A stretch of DNA of 64,000 nucleotides from Melitaea cinxia. Its lineage: Eukaryota > Arthropoda > Insecta > Lepidoptera > Nymphalidae. Positions 43,414-55,932 of the stretch are shown in pieces (position 1 is the stretch's first letter; the number at the start of each line of letters is the position of its first letter). The notes beneath the pieces were generated by a model. It saw only the letters and a list, made by a program, of their open reading frames with translations. It was not told the DNA's origin and ran no database searches. The DNA lies in the NCBI RefSeq assembly GCF_905220565.1, contig NC_059415.1:6749501-6813500 (forward strand). Reading direction: 5' to 3'. Both the position numbers and the translations under genes were made by a program.

Positions 43414-45277
43414 TCACTTGCTTTTATATAGGCAGTAAGACTCTTGTGGACCTTTAGAAGTAACAAAATACTTTTTTGTTCTGATTGTCTTGGTAATTTG
43501 GTTGTTGTGTTTACGGTCGCTCGTTCGATACTCTCTAACGGCATATTTGTGTATTTTACTAAACAGGTCTTTATTATGATCTAAATAGATAATAATTTTC
43601 ATATATTTAGTAAAATACTAGTTATTCAAGTTTTCATTTCACTAAAATTTTTGTATCTTTTGTTGTCCAATAAATAAACTTTTTTATTTTTTATATTTTA
43701 TAAATAAACAATACCAATACATAAAAACAAAAGGTTGAATAATATAAGTCCTATAAAAATGTATCAATTAAAACGATAAACATTTCCGAGCAAGGATTTT
43801 AACACAACACGAAATTGTTTAAGCGATCCCATTATGAAGGTATCACATAATGGTCTCCGGCCGTAGATAAATTCCGGACTTTTAATTACTTACATATTTC
43901 ACACGATAAAATATTCTAAAGACGGGCATTAGTGAGGGTTTTTTTATTATTAATTTTGTTACCGAAAATGTTTAAAATTTAGACCACCTCTGACTCTGGT
44001 AGCACAATATGACACGACCGCCATTAATTTTAAGCCACGCTATGTGTTGTCAACAGTTTCTTGTTGTTGTTTTTTTGTTAATAATATTATTTAGTTATTT
44101 ATGTGTTTTGATTATTGAGGTCCGGGATAATAAGATGTCTGGTGAATTCGGATAGTTTTGGTATGTTTATTGTGGTAGATAAATCATGTTTTAATGATTT
44201 ATTGTATGTGTTATTTATTTTTTAAATTAAATGTATATTTTATTTGAATATTAACACACGGTTTTATTTTTTAATTTAAATGTATATATTGAACATTTAC
44301 ACACGGTTGTCTGTTCCTAAGGTAGGTGGGTAGCTTGACTACTATTTAGATACACATGTGCGATACACATGTGCCTAATTAGTTATTTTACCTATTTAGT
44401 TTATTGGCGTCTATAATTTTATTTGTATAGAAATAGGTTGTATAACTTTATGAGTTACGTGAATTGTTAAATACAATATATTTAACATGTGAGATTTCTT
44501 GTAAAGTGGTATTTAAGTATTATTTATCTATCGAAATGAATAAAAACAAATCTGTGAATTAACCGAATAAGGTAACTCTTTTATTGTGTTCGTAAAAATA
44601 AAATTTGTAAAACGATAATTTATTTTCAAAATCGATACAGCCACGAAAAATTTCTGGCTGTCGAAGTTCGACGGTCTATACTACTAACTAATTAAACAAC
44701 GTAACCTCTTATATTTTAAAATTCCCAGACCCAAGTTCATTATTGTGTAAAAATTATATTTCACTTCGAGTTCATCCTATCAGCGATCGGGGTCTTTAAA
44801 TTTTGTTGTCTTTTTTTTGTAATTTTTCATCAACGCGAACTACCAAAGAAGTTATTAAGGCGATATGATCGAGACCGTGGACCTTCTTTCTAAAGGTTCT
44901 CGTTAATTTTCAATACTTAATTTAGCCATCGAATATTTTAACTCAAGTAACGTATACAATTTTGATCATATTACGTGAGGGAACGAAGATTTGTTTTAAA
45001 TTGCTCTTAAGATGATTTAAAGAGTTTAATTAATTCTAATAACTTTTTAGTAATGTAATCATAATGCTGTATAATAAATAAATAAATAAAATGTTTATTT
45101 TCTCAATAACCGACACATAACAATAATAACACAAAGGTTGACTTCTTCTTTTGAGTGCAATAAGCTCCCGTGCCCTTCCCATACTTAATCGAAAGTTATA
45201 AGACGAAGCAAACTAAGTTTTACAGAGAATACAATGAAATAAAAGAAAAAAGGAAGAAAATTGTTAGTAATAACCTG
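43414..45277. other. AT-rich stretch, no gene seen
   Basis: Two degenerate copies of a roughly 45-bp unit ending ACACACGGTT lie at 44220-44308, and a 13-bp duplication GATACACATGTGC at about 44350-44376. A short AAATAAATAA run at 45075. No gene supported. Confidence 0.45.
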
Positions 45278-45302
45278 TGCGTGTGTGTGTGTGTGTGTGC
45301 GT

Positions 45303-45343
<41 letters not shown>

Positions 45344-45441
45344 TGTGTGTGTGTGTGGGTGTGGGTGTGTTTGTGTGTGTGTGTGTGTGTCTGTGTGTGT
45401 GTGTCTGTGTGTGTGTGGCAGTGTGTGTTTGTGTGTGTGTT

Positions 45442-45485
<44 letters not shown>

Positions 45486-45494
45486 TGGGTGTGG

Positions 45495-45526
<32 letters not shown>

Positions 45527-45598
45527 CTGTGTGTGTGTGGCAGTGTGTGTTTGTGTGTGTGTTTGTTTGTGTGTGTGTGTGTGTTTGTGTGGTTTTTG
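45278..45598 (+). repeat. Long interrupted (GT)n array with higher-order repeat
   Basis: About 320 bp of GT with GGGTGTGGGT, TTTG and GGCAGTGTG interruptions. GGCAGTGTGTGTTTGTGTG occurs at 45417 and 45539, about 122 bp apart, so a large block has been duplicated. Cysteine/valine and histidine/threonine frames here are artefacts of the repeat. Confidence 0.95.
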
Positions 45599-48308
45599 TG
45601 TATAATGACTAAGTATTTCGATATCCAAAACTATTTACAAAATATGCCCAAGTAAAACTTCTGTATCTCCATAATTAAGAGTTTTAAGGCACTTTTACTT
45701 TTACCTTAATCAAATCGACTCTTACATAAATACACACAGTTGTATATTATTTGCGTATAATCATTTTTTATATACTAGTATATAGGAGTAGGTATTAAAG
45801 TAAAAGGTCACTCATTCATTCTCAAAGTAATAAAGAAATCTTGAGTGTATTAGTTGAAGTTTGGCACGTTGGTTGATTTTTGAAGCATTCAAAAACCAAA
45901 CCAAAAAAAAAATATTAAAAATCAGATAGATTAGAGCAGATGTCAAAAACGATAGTAGAAGAACTTCAATACATATAAATTAAGTGGTTTACCGTAAATA
46001 TTTTAATTGTTTTTGTTAAGCATTCTTCTAATCATCTTTATCAGAATACTACACCCGTGGTAAGCCGCATTGCTATTACAAGTATAACTTTATCGTTTGA
46101 ATTAAAATGTCCAGGCATATACCGCAACGATTTAAAAAGTATAAAATAAAGTCCTTTACTAAGTATTATGATAAGGATCGAGATATTTACCATATCTTAC
46201 ACATCAAATAAAAACATCAACAACCGGTGTGGTCTGTTAAGCCGTTTCTAGACGATATTGCATTTTAATGATGGCTTAACTTTACTATTTAAGGATGTTT
46301 TTTACAACTGGAAATAAAAAAGGGGATTTGAAAGCAGATATCATAATAAAAAATGAAAATTATGGCAGTGTTATCATGTACTTAATTGCATAGCTTTGCG
46401 TAGTACGGTGAGTTGAACGAAAAAAAATATGTCTCTTGTTATAATAACACTACGTAGTTAGTAACCAAATACTAGTTACTATTATATACATGAAGTTGTA
46501 TTTGTTTGTTGGATTACTTTTTATTGTTTATGTTTTGTATCTGGAAAAGTTAGCACAATATAAAGAAGATTTAAGACTTATATTGTGTATAAGGTTAACG
46601 CACTATCATTTTATAAGAGAAAAAATAAATAAAACTAAATACAGAAACAAGAAACAATTTTTGGTGTGATTATAAAATGATAATTATGTTAGCAGAAGTT
46701 GACAAAGGGGTAAAATTTAGAGTTAAGATGAGTAGAATAGAAATAAATGTCAAAGATGGGGATTCAAAGAAAAATACTGGAAGCCACTGACATATTTTAT
46801 CAACACCTAATAGAAAGTGATTAGGGTAAATATGAGTGATGATCTTTATGTTTAATAAATCGAAAATAAAAATCGAAAAATACTCAAGCAAGTTATTATA
46901 AGATGGTGACAAGACAGTGTCGGAATCTGGTTCAATAGGTATTTTGGATGCTTATTTATGAATATATTAGAAATAAAGAGTATGCTTCTGTAAAGGCACC
47001 TGTATTTGTTATTTTGTTAATTGTTTTCTAGAGGATGACAATAAAATTTCTTCCCACAGGGAATCGTGCGTCGTCTAGTATCAAAAAAGTTTTTAATCTC
47101 TTGTTTTAGTTACTATACAGACAGATAGGCTTCAAAGAAGCTTATTGCAACTCCGCTATACTATATTGAATAAAAAAAAATTGGCTATTTCACATTTCTG
47201 TTAACTCAAGTGATTCAGCCTACTGTGAAAGTGTAAGTTTAAAATGTCACCACATAAAAATACTCTTAAAAATTTGGTGTTCATAAAATTAAAACAAAAT
47301 GAGTTTGTATCAACTCTGCGATATTTTTTTTTTGTTAATTAAAAGAAAGGGCGCGATCCGTTCGGACAATTTTCCAGAATTATCAAAATTCCTTTAAAGA
47401 GTCTCATAAAATATTTTAACTTTACGCATCCAATTAATATGTACAGTAAACCATACTGAATATTTTAAAACATTTTTTAAGTACATTTTTTAAAATTTTC
47501 TGGAATAAAGCAATTTAAATATTTTGTGTTCATGTTTTTATGGTTGTATAGTTAAAACGTAACTATACGTATTTGCTTTCAATATTATTCTAGGAATTAT
47601 AAAACTACATTTTATAAGTACATACAAGAATAAGGGCATTTTATAGATTCCATGGGATATGGTTTTATCAGGTGTATGAAAGATAACTATAATTAGCCTT
47701 ACGAATATGGAGGCGTCAAATAATCTTGGCTTACTTTTAATGAATACGGTACTTGGGGATTCGTCTGTACAGACAAAGCAACTGCGCGTGTATTGCAAGT
47801 TGTTTTTTTATTATTTGAAATGTTGTCTGTTTTTTTTTGATTTTATCTTAGGCGAGCACCGCATCACTGTTACACAAATTTAGTAGTTTAATGAGTTAAT
47901 TAGTGATAAGACCTCGTTTGCACTTTTTTAAAGTTAGAGTATTGTTATTTTCTTTAATGTTATTCTTGTATGAATAATTCTAGTACTGCGAATGCGTAAT
48001 AGAGTATTGAATAAATAAATTAACACATTTTGTATAAAAACACAAAGTAAATAAAAATCCCAGTCAAATACCTATTAATTTAATCAAATAATTGATCGAG
48101 ATAACAAAGCTCTCGAAAATGAGTAAGTTCGAAGTTAAATAGCTCAGCTGGCGGCGGCTGATAATCGCAGTGTTATTAAATTCATTGTAGTAGGAAACAT
48201 CGTTGGCTTTACAAATAAGAAATATATTAACGATCGACTCTATCGCTTCATTTACTAGATATTTCATGTGGTTTCACTAGCTTTACAGTTTATGTTTTGT
48301 AATATAGT

Positions 48309-48311
<3 letters not shown>
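45599..48311. other. AT-rich stretch, no gene seen
   Basis: No repeat family or exon recognised across 2.7 kb. Frames of 60-90 codons on the minus strand (46670, 47538, 48064) carry no motif. Confidence 0.4.

Positions 48312-48373
<62 letters not shown>
48312..48373. repeat. (TA)n microsatellite
   Basis: An uninterrupted run of about 31 TA units. Confidence 0.97.
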
Positions 48374-48375
<2 letters not shown>

Positions 48376-48724
48376 GACCTACAAATTTAAAACTTTTAAG
48401 ATTTCTAAATTTAAACGTATCCTTTTAAATACAGAATTTAATAGCCAGTAAAATACATGAAAAATGAGAGAATTCTAACAAAGACAAAGATAAAAAAATC
48501 ATCGAAAAATGACATTCATCGTAATCGATTTAAACCAATTTAAATTTACATTCAACATGTCAATGTCACCAAACACATTGACCCGGGAAAAAATTATTAT
48601 AATTTTTTACGGGCTTGTAAACGTGAACATCTCAAACAAAAATTGCTTAAAAGGTAAGGGGTATCAACATATAACCAGTTAATATTTTATAAAGGAAATG
48701 CTCGTCCCTAATAATACAAAGGTC
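48374..48724. other. AT-rich stretch, no gene seen
   Basis: Nothing recognised between the TA run and the decayed LINE-3. Confidence 0.45.
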
Positions 48725-49768
48725 TTTTAAAGAGATCAATTTGGGTGGCTCCGGGAACTGGTAGTTAGTTTTAAAACTATGATATGTTTACTAAATTTCT
48801 TTTGGACATTTTCAATTTTATCAATGTAAACATTCTATATTGGATTCCACACAGTTGAAGCATATTCGAGAATTGAGCGAACGTAGACATTGTACAAAGT
48901 AAAATGCGTGGCACTATTACGAAAATCTTTACCTACTCTAAGAACTAATCCCAGCGTTTGAAACGCCCTACCACAATGTAGTCAACGTGACTGTTAAAGA
49001 AAAGTTTACAGGTAAGGTACACTGCCCGGTCTCTTACCTCAGTAACCCTCAAAATTAGTTCGTTATTAAAGCAATATAGAAGGTGATTTAATTGGTTTAA
49101 AATTTTCATATTGTTAGCAGATAATAATATTTCCGAGTTCTTAAATTCTTTATTTACGTTATTTATAAAAAGATTAAAAAGAAAAGGGTCGAAATGAGAC
49201 CACTGAGGCACACCTGAGGTAACAGGTACAAAAGATATTTAACCAAAAGATTTTACTATCACAGCCTGACTCCGCTCTCTATTATACGAAATTATCCAAC
49301 ATAGGAGATCGCCATGTATACCAACTTCTACAATCTTAAGAATTACCAAATAATGTGACATTTCATCAAATGCTTTTAAGTAATTGGTACACACCACGTC
49401 AGCCTGACTACCATTTTCCATATGAGACAATATTCGAAGTAAAAATTCATTTAAATTAGACTCTGTAGATTTTTTACCGTATTGTGATTCAATAATTATA
49501 GGCCTTAAAATTGGATAAATGCAGCCATGTATAGTTTTTTCAAATACTTCAGCGATAACACATTTTGGAAATAGGTCTGTATTTCTGAACCTTTTTCCTG
49601 TTTTTTATCAGACTTAAAAGCGGGTACCACAAATGACTGTTACCATAATAGCGGCATTATCCCGGAATTCAGGGAATCGCTAAAAAGCAAGAATATTTGA
49701 AGCGCAAGACTATCACTACACATTTTTAGAAAATATGGAGAAATAAGGTCCCATTTTTATTTAAACTT
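48725..49768 (-). pseudogene. LINE-3: decayed reverse transcriptase remnant
   Basis: Two separate frames (49239-49430 and 48945-49211) plus frameless flanks match the LINE reverse transcriptase. They show CTNYLKAFDEMSH in place of the usual TDFSKAFDKISH, GIHGDLLCW, VPQWSHFDPFLFNLFIN for VPQGSHLGPLLFNIFIN, and SANNMKI where an active copy has YADDMKI. Both catalytic aspartates are lost. The endonuclease and the C-terminal end are missing. It is closest to the LINE-2 type. An old, dead insertion. Confidence 0.85.
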
Positions 49769-52029
49769 AAATTTTTATAAAGAAATTAGAATAAAACTTA
49801 ATTGTGAAAAGATATTTGGCTGGAATAATACTAAACAAGAAAAAAAAAAAATTAAAATTCAACGTTTACACTTAAATATTGTTGTAATTAAAGCTAAGTT
49901 TTTCCTCAATGAGCAACATCCGAGCTAGACGTACAGTTGTACCGCCTCGCGAGGCTGACGACACTCGATAACAGCGGAGTGCACTATTCTTATGAATAGG
50001 GGTGGAACTTTTGCAAAATAAAATTACAATAGCAAAAATTAATTTTGTAATAACTTAAGTAATATTTTCATTCGATATCTAAAAAAACGTTATGTCCTAT
50101 AACAAAAAATAATTTTAAAGTTATTTTAGAGACATTCTGATTATTGGTTGACAATCTTCACTCTTCGTTCCACTACGTATTTATAAATTACAATATGAAA
50201 TTTATTGAAGAATATGTGTATATATGTATACAAATTTTACGTTATTGCTACTTTTTTAACGAAATTAAAAACAAGAATCAATTAGTGTAGTCTATTGTAA
50301 AATATAAAAAAATAAAAACTAATTCTTTTACAGCTATAGCAAAATATATTTCTTATAACAATCTTTTCAATTTACCAAGTTATTGAGGTTGATATTTACG
50401 CTGTTACAAATAATCAAAACAAGGTTAAATTGGATCCACTATTACTATGCAAGTGCCCACGTCATAAATTTATATTATTTGAATTTGTATTAATATAAGT
50501 TTATAGTATGTAAATGAAGATAAACTTAACAGTTATTATCAATTTTAGCATCTTATAGAAAATATTAAACTTAATATAGATTTTGAAGTGAATTTTTTTT
50601 TAAGTGCATGAGGGTAAATTTTTTACTAATGAAATGCAATATTAGTAATATTAACGTCACGAAGATGTGCAACGTTTTTGTTGAACAACAGAGCCACCTA
50701 GCGTGTACTATAGAAACTACAAAGGTGGTTACATTAATATCGATAGTATTACATTGCAAACTAACTAGATGACGCTGGCATGGAAATCTAAAGCTTTAGA
50801 TTTGTATAAATATAAACAAGACTTAAAAATTAGTTTACCAAAGAAGTTTCACTTCTGACATGTATACGTTGTACGCACCTATTTTTTTAGATGGAAGTTA
50901 ACTTTTATTAAACATTTTTCTAGACTTTTCCTTTACATTTTTAATTTAAACTAATTCCATACATAAAAATAAGGATTACAACATATGTTTACGTCAACAT
51001 TTAGTAACCCAAAAAACCACTGCAACATCATAGCATAATTATGTAAAACTAAAACATTTACATAATATCAAATTTGCGACAACCCCGCAGTGATTTTGTA
51101 CGAAAACTTGAAACGCGCACTCGTCTTCATAACGGGTGCTTTGTGCATTAGAATTTATACTCTGTTGTAGTAAATTGAAACTGTTCGGTGAAAAAATAAA
51201 CTCCACAGTTAACTGCTTACGCTTTTGTAGACGTGGCTTGCTTTGGAAACTCGCAATTTCACTGAAAAGCACTCTTGCGAGGAGACTTACTGAATGCGAT
51301 CCTTTCTGACGCGGCGCATGGACTGTCTTACTGGATTCCGTACTATTTAATTTGAATTTAGAAAGTTTTATTTTTCATTTTCTATTGAAAGGTAAGTATA
51401 ACTTTAAAAAAATTATACTTATTGGTGTTATATCTTTTTTCCTATCAGTAACACAAACACACGCACACACGCGCGCGCGCGCGCACACATATCCTCTTAA
51501 AATATACAAACGCAACAAAGCATTTTCTGTAAATATGTGTTTTAGCATAATTCATTATTATTTTATTAGATACATATATTGGAGGAACAAATCAATTAAG
51601 TGGGATTCTATACTTACTTTAACAAAAAATATAAACCTCTTTCGATCTCATTATTAGTCGGATAAAATTCATTTTCATTAAATACTTTTTAACGAGGATT
51701 TACATTAATTCTTAAATATTTCTCGGTATTACGCGAGTAGTGGAACCGAAGTTCACGAATTAATAATTTATGAGGTGAGTTACGGCGACTCGACAATCCT
51801 GCATGTCTGAAATGAGTCTTTGACTTCTCGATGTTACGCTAAGAATCACGATAAAAAGTAATAACTGCCTATGTTAATCTTTGATTGTCAGTATTTAGCA
51901 CGGAAGAAATCAAGAGCTAGCCACTTGCATAGCAATAGTATGATTATCTATAACTAACCCTTACAACTAAATTAAAATATACGAAAAACAAATGTATTGA
52001 CTTTGAGTAGAACTGAATGTATGCATTAA
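49769..52029. other. Mostly AT-rich, with a possible exon near 51.3 kb
   Basis: Less AT-rich patches occur at 49920-49990 and 51060-51340. At 51391/51392 GAAAG|GTAAGTA is a good donor on the + strand, following a less AT-rich patch; it might end a non-coding exon. A minus-strand frame of 77 codons covers 51039-51272 without a recognisable domain. A short CA/CG run (CGCGCGCG) lies at 51450-51488. Confidence 0.35.
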
Positions 52030-52180
52030 TCTATACTAATATTATAAAGATGAAAAATTTGTTTGATAGTTTAAACGCGCTAATCTCAGTAACTACTCGT
52101 TTCAATTAAAAATTATTTATAATGTTTTTTTGGAAAATCTGCAACAAAATAGTTAAAAAATTTTTAATACGTTAGATCTG
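52030..52180 (+). mobile_element. Helitron-like 5' end fragment
   Basis: TCTATACTAATATTATAAAG at 52030 is the family 5' terminus, followed by CGCGCTAATCTCAGTAACTA, a usual internal motif. The matching 3' terminus on this strand was not found. Confidence 0.5.
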
Positions 52181-52805
52181 TTCCTGAGCTTCAACGTTAA
52201 ATCCGACAAATTCTACTACAACTAAACCATCTCTACTAAACTAAAGTATCTCATTAAATAGGCTTTATTATGTAAAGAGATCAAAGATGTCTGAAAATTA
52301 ACAAAATAAACAAAATCATTATTCCAATTATAATACAGATATTATCACTGGCTTTTCTGCCGTGTGAAGTATAATACCCGATGTTAATATACCTTCGAAT
52401 TATTAATGTACTAAGCTTAGGAATTTTGAGGCTTTTGACGTGTAAGAGCACAAATAAAATCACTTCAAATTTATATTAACATACATTTTGAACATATCTG
52501 CTCCAATTTTAATCGCTTTGAGATACGAAAACAAGATAATTTCAATTATTTTCGCCATAAACAGCGGGAATTGATATTTAATGCAAATTATATGTTTGTA
52601 TAACACATTAATACGTATTTAATCAATTAATATTTCATTTCGTTTTAGTAGAACTGATATATCTGATAAAAATTATAAAATCTTGATCTATAAAATCAGA
52701 TAAATCGCATAATTGACGTTCTTTTAATACGCTTAAAGATCAAAATCCACTGAATAGCGCTACGCGCTGCTATTTTTACTTCCTCGATAGTTCTACATTA
52801 CCAAA
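52181..52805. other. AT-rich stretch, no gene seen
   Basis: Nothing recognised. Confidence 0.4.
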
Positions 52806-52900
52806 ACTAGCTGGGCCCCACGGTTTCATCCGTGTTGATTTGAGGAAAAAATATAAATTTTTTGTTAAATTGAAATTGAACAAAAAATTTACTGACCGTC
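52806..52900 (-). mobile_element. Helitron-like 3' end fragment
   Basis: On the minus strand the sequence CACGGATGAAACCGTGGGGC forms a 5-bp hairpin and is followed by CCAGCTAGT, the family terminus. The 5' end is not found, and the orientation is opposite to that of the 52030 fragment, so the two are not one element. Confidence 0.5.
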
Positions 52901-53091
52901 GTTATAATTATATATAATTTTAATAATTAATTAATTCACAACAAGAGCAATAATAAATTTGTTAGTTGTGGATGCCGGTAGAACAAGCAATTATCTATAA
53001 AATGATATGTACTTTATGTCGAGTAATTGTAAGGTTTTTTATAAAAAGGGAGGCAAATATCTTAATTTTACCGTATTAATATACATGATAT

Positions 53092-53335
53092 TTTTTTTTT
53101 TTTTTTTTTTTTAAATATATAGACTAGCGCTTGACTGCGATCTCACCTGAAGTCAAGTGAAGATGCAGCCTAAGGTGGTGCGCGCTTGCCTAGAAGATGC
53201 CTATTCACTCTTGATTTAAAGATACCCAAGTTATAAGTTCGTTGTAAAAACGGAAGCCGGAAGGGCATTCCAAATTTTTGCGGTGCGTATTAAAAAAATG
53301 TATCGCCGAAATGTACTCGCATAGTCTCCGACTAA
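53092..53335 (-). pseudogene. LINE-4: C-terminal ORF2 remnant with poly-A tail
   Basis: On the + strand a T run (about 53091-53112) marks the 3' poly-A. Reading the minus strand at about 53240-53295 gives RTAKIWNALPASVF, the conserved W-N-x-L-P motif near the end of Jockey/CR1-group ORF2 proteins, followed after a one-base slip by LGIFKSRVNR. The rest of the element is missing, and in-frame stops are present. Confidence 0.65.
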
Positions 53336-53386
53336 ACCAAAATTAAAATTTCATCATTTATTATTTATACGTCACATAATATTAAA

Positions 53387-53475
53387 ACTTTATTCCATAC
53401 AAAAAAGATAAAATTTAGAACCATTAGGTACAATCAAATAAGGATGCAAAGACGGCCTTTTGGCTTACAGTAATC
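53387..53475 (-). mobile_element. LINE 3' tail fragment
   Basis: AAACTTTATTCCATACAAAA, TTAGAACCATTAGGTACAAT and GCAAAGACGGCCTTTTGGC resemble the reversed LINE 3' end at 61498-61630. Confidence 0.5.
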
Positions 53476-53770
53476 TATCATTCATATCGGGTCATTATAA
53501 AAACAGCTTCATTAAGTGTTCTTCGTTTAGCACAACGATATAATTTTACTGGCGATCAAGGCTAACGTGAGAATTGGATGCTTCAAATAACTTAGCGAGA
53601 ACGAATGAGTGTAGGCATTCGTTTTGATATCGCGGGCATTCCTAACACGAACGTCTTTAACGAGACAATTTCATTTCATTGATTGAAGGAAGAACGAACT
53701 GTGATTTAACTTTTTCATTGGCCTTAGTCCGTCTATTGCAGACGATTTAGACAGTGTCAGACACTGTACC

Positions 53771-53826
53771 GCCTAGGCCACTCTTCAGGAAAACGCAGAG
53801 TTTGTTTTCCTGAAGAGTGGCTAGGC
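53771..53826. repeat. Perfect-arm hairpin
   Basis: GCCTAGGCCACTCTTCAGGA plus AAAC (53771-53794) pairs with 53804-53826 over 23 bp with one bulged base, loop of nine. The right arm continues into the repeat at 53827, the left arm does not, so it may be an inversion at the insertion edge. Confidence 0.75.
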
Positions 53827-54040
53827 CCACAGGAACGACGAGTCGATACGTGTGGAGCCAGTTCGGCTGCAGGAGTCACAAAGGATGTCACAAATGTTTG
53901 ACGACCCCATTCCGGGTTTCAAATGAAGTTTCCTTCTCCAGGATCCTGATGATTTTGAGCCAGGTTTATCCCTCGGTTGCCTCTTACGACCACCACGGGA
54001 AGAAAGGGGGTGGTGCTTTGCTACTCGGCCGACACCACAC
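53827..54040 (-). mobile_element. Diverged repeat B relative
   Basis: CCCTCGGTTGCCTCTTACGA and CACCACGGGAAGAAAGGGGG match the CCCTTAGTCGCCTCTTACGA / CCCACGGGAAGAGAGGGGG block of repeat B. The remaining sequence (CGACCCCATTCCGGG, GATTTTGAGCCAGG) is different, so it belongs to a related element. The 83-codon + frame is a shadow. Confidence 0.5.
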
Positions 54041-54084
54041 GGCTTTTTTTAAACCTTTTACGGATTAATTTATTAAGGAGTTAC

Positions 54085-54158
54085 TAGAATTACCCTGTTC
54101 TTAAGTAGTGTTGTGTGTCTGTGGTTAGTAAGTTAGCCAGAGCTCCTGGGAAGGGTCA
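54085..54158 (+). repeat. SINE-C fragment
   Basis: TTCTTAAGTAGTGTTGTGTG and AGCCAGAGCTCCTGGGAAG match the middle of the family at 43240-43300. Confidence 0.65.
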
Positions 54159-54172
54159 TAATAAAGGACGAG

Positions 54173-54391
54173 GTGTGCTTTATACTACACGACTGAAGTA
54201 AAATTTCTTTATCTCCTGCGAAACGTAACTCTTTCTCTCTTTCTGTCTTCACTAACTTATATATCTCACCCTCAACTGCTGTTCACCTCGCCTAATCACA
54301 CTTTTCGTAACGCTCTCGTCATGCATTCACCATCTTACTCCCTAAGTTAAGCGTGCGTAAAGAATAGTTTTACTTCAAAAAAATTAAAGTA
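54173..54391. repeat. Dispersed repeat E, copy 2 (MITE-like)
   Basis: Matches 6447-6637, with CTGAAGTAAAAT near the left and AGTTTTACTTCA near the right end, which supports short inverted ends. Non-coding. Confidence 0.6.
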
Positions 54392-55784
54392 AAAACATAC
54401 ATTTTTTTTTAAATGTTTTTGCTAACGAATAAATTAAAAAAAATTTTTTTTGACATACTGAACATGTCGTAAACTGTACTCATACCCTAGAGTACGATCC
54501 TTTGATAGTTTGTGTGAAAATAATTTAAAAATTATTTATACAAGTTTTTTTTAGTTTTATATTTTTTACTTTAACTAGGTAATATAATATGTTAAACATT
54601 ATATTTTGTAATAGTTTATTTTACTTAAATTAAGACTCAAAAAGCCTTAACATTATAAGTACGATTTTCGAATGTTTTTGTATAACGTTAAAAGTACCGC
54701 ACTTTTCAAAAATATTTTTGTCAAAAAATACTCTTTAAATGTTTACAAAATATTCTTTTATATGGAAATAGAAACCTCATGTAGAGTTACAATAAATGGC
54801 TATGACTCTATGTTTTGTAAAATTCAGACAAATTTAATATAATTGTTGGTCATATGTAAAAACAACTGTTATAACTTATGGGACAGATGTCACTATTTTT
54901 TTTTACAACGCTTTTATGAAAAGGAATAATTAAAATAATAGACATCAGTATTTATGCAAAAACAGAAAAAAATACAATTATAAGGTAGAAAATACAACTC
55001 TATAGTTTTAACTATAAATGAAATAAAAAAGGATCGTCAATTATGTATACTTAATTATGCTTCCTATATAATTGAGTCGACTTATCCATTATTCTTATGT
55101 ACAACATTTACTACCCTTATACGTAAATTCATTGAATTCCATAATTTACTGACGTCCAATAGCTAATTACATAAAGTATACAACATTCGAATTCCTGTTG
55201 AGACCTTTAAACGCTTAATTAAATATGAAAATAAGTACTGGCTGTATATAGCTGAACATAATGATGAAATATTTATAAGCCACGCCCCCGTGTGAGTGAG
55301 ATGAAAGATTATCTCAGAAGATCCTCATTAAGTTAAGTGTAAAACTTCTGTCCTTTTCTGGGATTCGAAATTTTTTTATAACCAAAAATATATCGAGAAT
55401 TTTTCGATGTGTCGTCGATTTCAACATCAGAGGATTGCACGAAAGGAATACTAATTAATCTGTAATTATGTGGAACTTATTTGGTATCTTTTATGATATG
55501 AATAAATGAACACTTCACCATACACACTGTCGGGTGTACATGTCTCTTTACAAAGGCGGGACGAAATTAAACGCAAATTTGTATCGAATAAGCTTAAAAG
55601 TGTTCTTAATTAATACTTATATGAAGTTAAATGAGGTATTTAACTTTTGAAGTTAATATAAAACAATAAAGGAATGATTAAAAATTAATGAGAATTTACT
55701 AATTAAACATCACCTGGACTTCATAATCACTCATTAGTCTCTGAGTGCTATTTATAAACATTATATAAATATGTACATCCTTTT
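54392..55784. other. AT-rich stretch, no gene seen
   Basis: Very AT-rich, with nothing recognised. Confidence 0.45.
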
Positions 55785-55932
55785 TTAAGCCACTAGGTTT
55801 ACAAACTAGCGTAAGGCTCACCTGATGACAAGCGATTACTTGATCTTATACTACTACCCCTGATCCCCCAAGGAGCTTTGGTCACCTTCCTCACCACAGG
55901 TACACAACACTTTTCGTTTATTTGAGGTGAGA
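55785..55932 (-). repeat. SINE-C, left half of a copy split by LINE-2
   Basis: AGCGTAAGGCTCACCTGATG, CCCCCAAGGAGCTTTGGTCA and CTCACCACAGGTACACAACA are the 3' half of the family, read on the minus strand. The copy breaks off near GAGAGTTATTTA and resumes at about 58955 with ATTATTTAGCTGTGATCTTC. Confidence 0.78.

Noticed and set aside
45170..45655. Long cysteine/valine and histidine/threonine open frames on both strands
   Set aside because: They are translations of the (GT)n array and have no protein-like composition.
50640..50770. An inverted repeat (TGCAATATTAGTAATATT facing AGTATTACATTGCA)
   Set aside because: Pairing is interrupted and short; it is not above what AT-rich sequence gives by chance.
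51352..51657. A 101-codon + strand frame
   Set aside because: It crosses a CA/CG simple repeat and a consensus donor and has no recognisable domain.
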